A DNA stretch of 11,726 bases from an uncultured Rhizobiaceae group bacterium (lineage in GTDB: Bacteria > Pseudomonadota > Alphaproteobacteria > Rhizobiales > Rhizobiaceae). The stretch is from NCBI GenBank assembly GCA_938030645.1, contig CALHHQ010000217.1:1-11726 (forward strand), written 5' to 3'. The stretch's first letter is position 1. Every line of letters begins with the position of its first letter. The notes below the pieces were generated by a model. The model was not told the origin of the DNA, searched no databases, and worked only from the letters and a program-made list of their open reading frames with translations. The translations under genes and the position numbers were made by a program. Positions 1-6,030 of the stretch are shown here, one piece after another.

Positions 1-1
1 C

Positions 2-73
2 AAGGATCTCAAGACCGCAAATCGTAGGGCTGTTCTAGCAGCCACCAAACAAGCGCTTGGCCGAGCGAATTGA
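2..73 (+). CDS. possible C-terminal end of an upstream gene (partial)
   Basis: A frame open from the window edge gives 23 residues ending GRAN and stops at TGA 71-73. Its composition (charged and Ala-rich, RRAVLAATKQAL) looks like an amphipathic C-terminal helix. It is too short to assign to a family, and an open frame of this length is expected by chance, so this is only a possible gene end. Confidence 0.25.
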   Translation, partial: KDLKTANRRAVLAATKQALGRAN

Positions 74-106
74 AGACCTAAACTCACAACCAGTCTTCAT
101 GGTCAC

Positions 107-156
107 CGATGTCCTTTACGTTGTTGCCGTGAGCTTAAAGACATCGTTTTGCAAAA
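107..156 (+). promoter_or_regulatory. imperfect hairpin and TTTTGCAAAA palindrome upstream of the dehydrogenase
   Basis: CGATGTC (107-113) followed by TTTA (115-118) can pair with TAAA (136-139) and GACATCG (140-146), leaving one bulged C and a 17-base loop. TTTT follows at once and is itself half of the perfect 10-bp palindrome TTTTGCAAAA (147-156). This could be a weak terminator of an upstream gene or an operator for the dehydrogenase gene. The sequence does not decide between them. Nothing else is supported in 74-201. Confidence 0.3.
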
Positions 157-226
157 GCGTCATCATCAACTAGTAATTGCGCGGTTGGATTTAAGCGACA
201 TATGTGCGCAAACTTTCGAAAACCTC

Positions 227-240
227 AGGAAAATACATTG
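227..240 (+). promoter_or_regulatory. ribosome binding site and TTG start of the dehydrogenase
   Basis: AGGA at 227-230 lies 7 bases before TTG 238-240. The upstream in-frame ATG at 202 has no Shine-Dalgarno sequence. Starting at TTG gives MKISILDDY, which matches the usual N-terminus of this dehydrogenase family, so TTG 238 is the preferred start. Confidence 0.6.
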
Positions 241-1218
241 AAAATTTCCATTCTCGACGACTATTTCGACACACTTCGAACGCTTCCCTGTTTTGAAAAA
301 CTGAACGGGCATGACGTGACGATTTGGAACGATCATGTCCAGTCAGCAGAGGGCCTGATTGAGAGATTGAAAGATGCAGATGCGCTGGTGTTGTTTAGAG
401 AGCGGACGAAAATTCAAGCTGATCTGTTGGACCATTTGCCGAACTTGAAACTCATCAGTCAACGCAGCGTCTATCCTCACATCGATGTTGAAGCGTGTAA
501 CCGCAACGGTGTGTTGCTGTGCTCCAATCAACACAAGGGAACACCATCCTTTGCGGCCGCTGAACTGACTTTTGGTTTGATACTTTCCGCCATGCGTCAG
601 ATTCCGCAACAGATGGCAGCCTTAAAAGAGGGCAAATGGCAAATTGGTGTTGGCCACACGGTACGCAATAAGACTTTGGGAATTTGGTCTTATGGGCGTA
701 TTGGCGAGGCGGTGGCGAAGTACGGCGCTGCCTTTGGCATGCGTGTCTTGGTTTTCGGCGGAGAGGCATCTTGTGCCAGAGCCAAGAATGATGGCTTTGA
801 AACCGCAGAAAGTCGATCAGCTTTTTTCTCGAAGTCCGATGTCGTTTCTTTGCATATCCGACTCCATCCCGAAACTGCCGGGCTCGTGACAAAAGATGAT
901 CTGGCATTGATGAAACCTACCGCGCTTCTGGTGAACACAAGCCGCGCCGGTTTGATTGAAGAAGGTGCATTGGTATCTGCGTTAAATCAGGGCAGACTGG
1001 GAATGGCTGCTGTAGATGTCTATGAAAAGGAACCTGTTTTCAATGCAGATCACCCTTTACTTGATATGCCTAATGTCGTTTGCACACCTCATATCGGATA
1101 CGTGTCTCACGAAGAATATGAGACACAATTCAACGACATATTTGACCAGATCGTAGCCTTTGATAAAGGCGAACCTATTCACATGATAAATCCAGAAGTT
1201 TGGAAAAATGATGCCTGA
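238..1218 (+). CDS. D-2-hydroxyacid dehydrogenase (NAD-dependent, substrate unknown)
   Basis: A cytoplasmic enzyme of the D-isomer-specific 2-hydroxyacid dehydrogenase family, which interconverts a 2-oxo acid and a D-2-hydroxy acid with NAD(P)H. From TTG 238 it has 326 residues, the usual family length. The cofactor fold starts near residue 147 ([14 protein letters not shown]). The first glycine of the GxGxxG motif is replaced by Ser151. The catalytic triad is intact: Arg236 in NTSRAG, Glu265 in DVYEKEP and His285 in TPHIGY. An alternative in-frame ATG at 202 would add 12 residues but lacks a ribosome binding site. Its end overlaps the start of the TcuA-like gene, so the two are probably co-transcribed and translationally coupled. 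The family is certain. The substrate is unknown, but the context suggests a polycarboxylate-derived 2-oxo acid. Confidence 0.92.
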   Translation: MKISILDDYFDTLRTLPCFEKLNGHDVTIWNDHVQSAEGLIERLKDADALVLFRERTKIQADLLDHLPNLKLISQRSVYPHIDVEACNRNGVLLCSNQHKGTPSFAAAELTFGLILSAMRQIPQQMAALKEGKWQIGVGHTVRNKTLGIWSYGRIGEAVAKYGAAFGMRVLVFGGEASCARAKNDGFETAESRSAFFSKSDVVSLHIRLHPETAGLVTKDDLALMKPTALLVNTSRAGLIEEGALVSALNQGRLGMAAVDVYEKEPVFNADHPLLDMPNVVCTPHIGYVSHEEYETQFNDIFDQIVAFDKGEPIHMINPEVWKNDA

Positions 1219-2710
1219 AGTTATCGTCGTTGGTTCCGGGAATGCTGCCTTATGCGCAGCACTTGCCGCCAAGGAAGCCGGAGCAGAAGTCCTTGTGGTC
1301 GAAAAGGCCAAAGAGGATTTAGCAGGAGGCAATAGCAAATACACAGCCGGTGCAATGCGCTTTGTTTACAATGAAAATGAAGAACTGTTTCCGCTCTTGA
1401 GCAATCAAGACGACCCCCGCTTGGTCAACACGGAGTTCGGTTCGTATTCGGCTGAAAAATTTGCAGCCGATTTATTGGGCTTCAACGATGGACGTCCGCT
1501 GTCAACCGAGCAGCATGATTTGATAAGCCAATCTTACGAGACAATGCTTTGGCTTGCTGGCCACGGTGTCACCTTCGAACCGATTTACGAACGCCAGTCA
1601 TTTGAAAAAGATGGCAAACACGTTTTCTGGGGCGGGCTAACCCTAGCGGCAGATGGTGAAGGTGTCGGATTGGTCGAAGCGGAGCTCGATGCATTTTTGA
1701 GCATGGGCGGTAGGATCCGATATGACTGCGCCATGAAGAAGTTAATCACCTCCGATGGTCGCGTCTCAGGTATCGAGGTTCAGGATTCCAAAGGTAATTC
1801 TGAGGTCCTCACGGCAAACGCAGTGGTTTTGGCTTGCGGCGGTTTTGAATCCAGTCCCGAACTTCGCAAAAAATACATCGGCGAGAATTGGGACAAAGCA
1901 AAGGTGCGCGGCACGCCACACAATACAGGTGATGGCATTGAACAGGCTTTTGCGTTGGGCGCGAAATCTCACGGCTTTTATCAGGGTTGTCATGCGACGC
2001 CCATGGATCTTCACATGAAGGACTATGGTAATCTCGACATCCCGCATTTTGAACGGAAAAACTATCGGAAAATTTGTTACTTCCTCGGCATCATGGTCAA
2101 TGCTGATGGCGACAGGTTTGTCGATGAGGGTAAGGATTTTCGGAACTATACATATGCGCAATTCGGTAAAGCCGTGTTGGAGCAACCAAGCCAATTCGCG
2201 TGGCAGATTTTCGACAACAAGGTCGACCACCTGCTTTATGGCGAATACCGTTTCCACGACGCTCACTATGTTGAAGCGGATACATTGGAGGACCTCATAG
2301 TAAAACTCGACGGTATTTCAGACAAGAGTGCGGTGCGCAAAACCATTGATGAATACAACCGTGCGGTAGATCAAAAGGTTGATTTTGATCCAACGATTAA
2401 AGATGGCAAAGGCACAAAAGGTTTGCCGTTACCCAAATCAAATTGGGCACAAAGAATAGATAGCGGCCCGTTCAAAGCCTACCCAGTGACCGGCGGTATC
2501 ACCTTCACTTATGGAGGTATTGAAGTGAACGAGCGCGGAGCGGTTATAAAGGAAGACGGCACTGAGATTGCTGGCCTCTATGCCTGCGGTGAAATGGTCG
2601 GAGGCGTTTTCTTTAACGGCTATCCAGGCGGCTCCGGTCTGACTTCTGGTGCAGTTTTCGGGCGGCGCGCAGGGCAAGGAGCAGCAAATGACGCTGGTGC
2701 GTTGGTCTAG
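1208..2710 (+). CDS. tcuA: FAD-dependent tricarballylate dehydrogenase-like flavoprotein (TcuA-like)
   Basis: A flavoprotein of the fumarate reductase/succinate dehydrogenase flavoprotein superfamily, 500 residues. The closest type I recognise is TcuA, which oxidises tricarballylate to cis-aconitate. The N-terminal Rossmann motif GSGNAAL (residues 9-15) binds the FAD ADP moiety and ends in the acidic strand [18 protein letters not shown] (about 40-50) is the second FAD contact typical of TcuA proteins. The C-terminal segment with [18 protein letters not shown] followed by [14 protein letters not shown] closes the FAD site. The start is ATG 1208 or ATG 1211, overlapping the dehydrogenase gene by 11 or 8 bases. 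No TcuB-like iron-sulfur/heme partner is encoded here, so its electron acceptor is unknown. A different oxidoreductase of the same superfamily (3-ketosteroid dehydrogenase or urocanate reductase type) is possible but fits the context less well. Confidence 0.85.
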   Translation: MMPEVIVVGSGNAALCAALAAKEAGAEVLVVEKAKEDLAGGNSKYTAGAMRFVYNENEELFPLLSNQDDPRLVNTEFGSYSAEKFAADLLGFNDGRPLSTEQHDLISQSYETMLWLAGHGVTFEPIYERQSFEKDGKHVFWGGLTLAADGEGVGLVEAELDAFLSMGGRIRYDCAMKKLITSDGRVSGIEVQDSKGNSEVLTANAVVLACGGFESSPELRKKYIGENWDKAKVRGTPHNTGDGIEQAFALGAKSHGFYQGCHATPMDLHMKDYGNLDIPHFERKNYRKICYFLGIMVNADGDRFVDEGKDFRNYTYAQFGKAVLEQPSQFAWQIFDNKVDHLLYGEYRFHDAHYVEADTLEDLIVKLDGISDKSAVRKTIDEYNRAVDQKVDFDPTIKDGKGTKGLPLPKSNWAQRIDSGPFKAYPVTGGITFTYGGIEVNERGAVIKEDGTEIAGLYACGEMVGGVFFNGYPGGSGLTSGAVFGRRAGQGAANDAGALV

Positions 2711-4059
2711 TGCTTCGGAAGGATGATGCAGATGGCTTTCCCATCTTGTCGTTCTTCTGTCTTTAAATAGCCGCCGTGAGATTTTGCAATATCCTTGGCG
2801 ATCGACAGGCCCAACCCGCTCCCGGATTGTCCTGTATCACCTGTAAAAAAGGGCTGTGTGAATTGTAAAAACTCTTCTTCGGAGAATTTTGGCCCTGTGT
2901 CTTGCACCGAAATCGCCAACGACTTTGCGCTTTGCTCCAATTGAACATCAATACGGGCTTTCTCGGCATTATACCGAATAGCGTTATCAATGAGGTTACC
3001 GACGGCCTCTTTCAGCAGAGTTTCATTGCCGGTGAAATGGATTGGTATTGTAGCACCGTCGAGCGAAATTTCCTGATCTTTGGCAAAGGCAGCTGGCGCA
3101 GACTGAGCCACAGTTCTCTCCAACAACTTACTAAGATCGAAGGAGCTTTCCTGACTGCGATCCATTGCATGTGCAGTGGCACCTGAGAGCATTTGATTGA
3201 TCATGTGGTTGGACGAATTAGAAACATCGATGATCTGCTGGAGACCAGACCGCATATCATTTTTGGTTCGGCTTTGCAGTGCGGCTTCTGCTTGAACTTT
3301 GATGGCGGCAATTGGATTGCGGAGTTGATGGGCCGCATCGCCAATGAAGCGTTCGCGGTTGCTTTTGGAGCGTGCAACGCGGGCGAATAGCTCGTTCATT
3401 GAGCGGACAATTCCGGCCACTTCTTGTGGCATTGCCCGCTTTATCGGGGTCAGATCGTAGGGTGTGCGTCGGTCAATTGCAGATTGAAGCTGGACCAAAG
3501 GGCGCAGACCAATACGGATGGCAAACCAAACAATGGCGGCTGCTGCTAAAACCAGCAGCAATAATCGGAATAGCGAGCGGGTGAATAAGCTGAGGGTAAG
3601 TGTGCTACGTTGAGTAATTCTTTGCCAGGCCGTTATTGTCGTTACACCATTGAGCTCGCGGTTAGTCAGATCACGTTGTAATTGCGCGACCCGAACCGTT
3701 TCACCCAAATGCACGCCATCATAAAAAAGGGGCTCTCCGATTTTTAACACTCGATCGGATGGCAAGCGTGGATAGCCAACATAGCCAGTCACGAACGCGC
3801 CGTCTGGACCTCTGACATGATAGAAAAACCGATCACCGAGATTTTCGGTCAGAGTGTCCAATGTGGCATCAGCAAGCAGTGATCCGTTGGACGAGATTAC
3901 ATTCTCCAAAATCGTCAGCGTCGCCGCCAATAATGTTTTGTCGCTCAACTCGTTGGACACTTTGCGTGCTGAGTAAAATGTCTCCAAGGATACGATAGCT
4001 GCAATTCCGCAGAGCGGAAACAACAGCCACAGCATGAGTCTTAACCGGATTGACTTCAT
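2707..4059 (-). CDS. tctE: TctE-like sensor histidine kinase
   Basis: A membrane sensor kinase, 450 residues from ATG 4059. Order: TM1 (about 5-27), periplasmic domain resembling the two-component-sensor N-terminal domain of TctE kinases (about 28-160), TM2 (161-183), HAMP linker to about 234, then the dimerisation domain with phospho-acceptor His244 in AAHQLRNP. The ATPase domain has N-box Asn359 in NLIDNAIRYN and G2 box SGSGLGLSI (412-420). The G1 box reads DTGPKF, with Lys in place of the usual second Gly of DxGxG. A TTG at 4077 could extend it by six residues, but ATG 4059 overlaps the regulator's TGA as ATGA, which suggests translational coupling. Its stop codon overlaps that of the convergent tcuA-like gene. 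By TctE precedent it probably senses an extracytoplasmic carboxylate; the ligand is inferred. Confidence 0.93.
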   Translation of the reverse strand: MKSIRLRLMLWLLFPLCGIAAIVSLETFYSARKVSNELSDKTLLAATLTILENVISSNGSLLADATLDTLTENLGDRFFYHVRGPDGAFVTGYVGYPRLPSDRVLKIGEPLFYDGVHLGETVRVAQLQRDLTNRELNGVTTITAWQRITQRSTLTLSLFTRSLFRLLLLVLAAAAIVWFAIRIGLRPLVQLQSAIDRRTPYDLTPIKRAMPQEVAGIVRSMNELFARVARSKSNRERFIGDAAHQLRNPIAAIKVQAEAALQSRTKNDMRSGLQQIIDVSNSSNHMINQMLSGATAHAMDRSQESSFDLSKLLERTVAQSAPAAFAKDQEISLDGATIPIHFTGNETLLKEAVGNLIDNAIRYNAEKARIDVQLEQSAKSLAISVQDTGPKFSEEEFLQFTQPFFTGDTGQSGSGLGLSIAKDIAKSHGGYLKTEERQDGKAICIILPKH

Positions 4060-4724
4060 CCTATTTCTCTTAGGCAATAACCGAGTCCACGCGCAGTTTT
4101 TATCTCAACGCCACTTCCACTTATGCGCTTACGTAATCGGTGGACGTAAAGTTCGACTGCCGAATCTTCAGTCTCACTTCCCACGCCATAGAGATGATCC
4201 AATATCTGTCCTTTAGAAAGAATGCGATCTCTGTTGCGGACGAACAACTCGGCCAAAGCGTGTTCTCGTCTAGGAAGTTCCAACGCAACACTATCAATTT
4301 TCAATTGACGTGAGTTCGGATCAAATTCTAACGCTCCTATGTGAATTGTTTCACTTATGGCCTTTTCTGAGCGTCGCAAAAGCGCCCGTGCTCGTGCCTT
4401 GAGTTCTGAAAGGTCAAACGGTTTTGTAAGATAGTCGTCTGCGCCAAAGTCGAGGCCGGCAATTTTATCAGCAATCGCGTCGCGGGCTGTCAGCAATAAT
4501 ACCGGAGTTTGTTTTTTTGCATGGCGCAGCGACTTTAGCACCTCCAGCCCCGATTTTCCCGGCAGGTTAATATCAAGAATAATCAGATCAACCGTCTCAT
4601 TGGCCAAAAATTGATCTGCCGCCTCACCATCGTACAATTGATCTACCCCATGGCCATCCGCTTCGAATGCTTTGGCGATGCCGTCGGCAATTGGTCTGTT
4701 ATCTTCGACGACGGCGATTCGCAC
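4056..4724 (-). CDS. tctD: OmpR-family response regulator (TctD-like)
   Basis: A DNA-binding response regulator of 222 residues counted from GTG 4724. The receiver domain (1-115) has the acidic pocket Glu7/Asp8, phospho-acceptor Asp51 in LIILDINLPG, Thr79 in LLLTARD and Lys101 in DDYLTKPF. The C-terminal winged helix (about 128-218) carries the recognition region DSAVELYVHRLRKRI and the wing ARGLGYCL. It is first in a two-gene operon with the TctE-like kinase and is divergent from the tctC-type receptor gene 140 bases away, the arrangement expected when TctD controls a tricarboxylate transporter. The likely target is the tandem repeat at 4756-4777, which also lies between possible promoter elements of this gene, so autoregulation is plausible (inference). 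Confidence 0.94.
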   Translation of the reverse strand: MRIAVVEDNRPIADGIAKAFEADGHGVDQLYDGEAADQFLANETVDLIILDINLPGKSGLEVLKSLRHAKKQTPVLLLTARDAIADKIAGLDFGADDYLTKPFDLSELKARARALLRRSEKAISETIHIGALEFDPNSRQLKIDSVALELPRREHALAELFVRNRDRILSKGQILDHLYGVGSETEDSAVELYVHRLRKRISGSGVEIKTARGLGYCLREIG

Positions 4725-4736
4725 CTGACAGCTCCT
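4722..4736 (-). promoter_or_regulatory. ribosome binding site and GTG start of the response regulator
   Basis: On the minus strand AGGAG (4736-4732) precedes GTG 4724-4722 by 7 bases. Starting here gives MRIAVVEDN, the canonical receiver-domain N-terminus. The longer in-frame TTG start at 4751 would place nine unconserved residues ahead of it. Confidence 0.8.
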
Positions 4737-4755
4737 TGCTGCAATACTCAATTCT

Positions 4756-4777
4756 TGAAAGCTACATGAAAGGTAGC
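4756..4777. promoter_or_regulatory. candidate response-regulator operator: two direct repeats, 11-bp period
   Basis: TGAAAGCTACA (4756-4766) is followed directly by TGAAAGGTAGC (4767-4777), identical at 8 of 11 positions. Head-to-tail half-sites about one helical turn apart are the usual binding form for OmpR-family regulators. The site lies between the divergent regulator and receptor genes. An exact TTGACA sits just beyond it on the minus strand (4785-4780), but no convincing -10 box follows. Assignment to this regulator is inference. Confidence 0.5.
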
Positions 4778-4810
4778 GCTGTCAAAACTGCTAATGTGAA
4801 TTTTGCAGTT

Positions 4811-4859
4811 TGGGAGGGCTGCATTATTGCCTCATATCCTCCCACACGTTTCTGGGAGG
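4811..4859 (+). promoter_or_regulatory. tctC leader with two mutually exclusive hairpins, one covering the Shine-Dalgarno sequence
   Basis: TGGGAGG occurs at 4811-4817 and again at 4853-4859, where it contains the tctC ribosome binding site, 5 bases before ATG 4865. Between them CCTCCCA (4838-4844) is the exact complement of both. Pairing with the first copy (loop of about 18 bases, plus one G-U pair) leaves the ribosome site free. Pairing with the second (loop 8 bases) hides it. Whether the RNA switches between these folds is inference. Confidence 0.5.
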
Positions 4860-4864
4860 TCTTT

Positions 4865-5953
4865 ATGAAACGCATCAAATCAATCCAAACTATTCTCGCT
4901 GCCAGTGCAGTAGCTCTTACAATGGGCGCTAGTGCTCAGGCCGCAGATATGGCCGGTAAAACCATCGAGTGGACGATACCATTTTCTGAAACCGGTGGTT
5001 CGGCCAAATGGGCAAACTTCTTTGCACCACTGCTTTCTGAAGCACTACCGGGCAACCCAACGGTTGTTGTTAAATTTATGCCGGGCGCTGGCTCAACCAA
5101 AGGCGCCAACTGGTTCCAGGAACAGAAAAATGGTGACGGAACGGTGATGTTCGGCTCCTCCGGTTCAACGCAGTTCCCTTATCTGCTTGGGGATCCCCGC
5201 GTGAGATATGAGTACAATGACTGGAACCCTGTGATGGCGTCCGGTACGGGCGGCGTTGCTTACTTGAGTGCTGAAGCCGGCAAAAAATTTGACGGATCTG
5301 CCAACAATCTCAAAGACACAACATTCATCTATGGCAACCAAGGCGCAACGCGTCTCGATCTTGTTCCAGCACTGGCTTGGAAGATGCTTGGCATGAAAGT
5401 CGAACACGTCATGGGCATCAAGGGCCGTGGCGATGGCCGCAAGATGTTTGAATCTGGAGAAGCAACCATCGACTACCAAACTTCATCAGGTTATCTGAAA
5501 GGCTCGGCTGAAATGGTTGCGTCTGGTAAGGCCGTCGCAATGATGACTTGGGGCTCATTGGATGCCAATGGTGCCATCGTGCGTGATCCAACCTTTCCGG
5601 ACATACCTACGTTCAAAGAGGTTTGTGAAAAAACGGATGGTTGTGAAACATCTGGTGAAGCATGGGACGCTTGGAAGGCCTTCTTCACGGCTGGCTTCCC
5701 TTCCCAGAAAATCGCTTTTTTACCAGCCGGCACTTCGCAAGATGTCATTGACACCTTCGTTGCAGCTTTTGAAAAGATTAAGGCACGTCCGGATTTTGCT
5801 GAAATCTCCAAAAAGCGTCTTGGCAAATATCCAATGTTTACGGGTGCTGCTGCTAAGACCGCACTTGGAACAGCAACCACTGTCCCGGATTCAGCTAAAG
5901 CTTATGTTGTCGATTGGTTGAAAACGGACTTCGGCGTTCAGCTGAAAAAGTAA
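4865..5953 (+). CDS. tctC: TctC/Bug-type periplasmic substrate-binding protein of a tripartite tricarboxylate transporter
   Basis: The extracytoplasmic receptor of a TTT transporter, which binds a carboxylate in the periplasm and delivers it to the TctAB permease. It has 362 residues, somewhat longer than the roughly 320 usual for the family. A typical Sec signal peptide (basic MKRIK, hydrophobic core, AQA) should be cleaved after Ala26. The family signature follows: WTIPFSETGGSAKWANFF and MPGAGSTKGANWF. An extra loop with Cys254 and Cys260 (six apart) could form a disulfide in the periplasm. ATG 4865 has a strong GGGAGG site. The frame is open further upstream, but those codons encode no signal peptide start. 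It leads an operon with the fused permease 77 bases downstream, behind a terminator. The ligand cannot be read from the sequence. Confidence 0.92.
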   Translation: MKRIKSIQTILAASAVALTMGASAQAADMAGKTIEWTIPFSETGGSAKWANFFAPLLSEALPGNPTVVVKFMPGAGSTKGANWFQEQKNGDGTVMFGSSGSTQFPYLLGDPRVRYEYNDWNPVMASGTGGVAYLSAEAGKKFDGSANNLKDTTFIYGNQGATRLDLVPALAWKMLGMKVEHVMGIKGRGDGRKMFESGEATIDYQTSSGYLKGSAEMVASGKAVAMMTWGSLDANGAIVRDPTFPDIPTFKEVCEKTDGCETSGEAWDAWKAFFTAGFPSQKIAFLPAGTSQDVIDTFVAAFEKIKARPDFAEISKKRLGKYPMFTGAAAKTALGTATTVPDSAKAYVVDWLKTDFGVQLKK

Positions 5954-5968
5954 GTTCAACACCCAAAG

Positions 5969-5998
5969 GCCCCGTCGATATCCGACGGGGCTTTTTTT
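5969..5998 (+). terminator. intrinsic terminator between receptor and permease genes
   Basis: A perfect 9-bp stem, GCCCCGTCG (5969-5977) with CGACGGGGC (5983-5991), has a 5-base loop and is followed by seven T. It lies 15 bases after the tctC stop and 33 bases before the permease start. Partial termination here would give much more receptor than permease, as is common for binding-protein transporters. The minus strand has no matching T-run, so it acts only on + transcripts. Confidence 0.9.
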
Positions 5999-6030
5999 AA
6001 CAACTCAGTCGAGCCTGAAAGAAGACCCTG

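Noticed and set aside
1755..2300. Frames inside the tcuA-like gene on both strands
   Set aside because: These are alternative-frame shadows of a complete flavoprotein gene with intact FAD motifs.
4755..4797. TTGAAA and TAATGT as a tctC promoter
   Set aside because: The spacing between these boxes is wrong and neither alternative -10 or -35 partner fits well; the promoter may be activator-dependent, so I do not list exact boxes.
4667..4864. Upstream in-frame extension of tctC
   Set aside because: It overlaps the divergent regulator gene and would put 66 residues before a clear signal peptide; ATG 4865 has a strong ribosome site.
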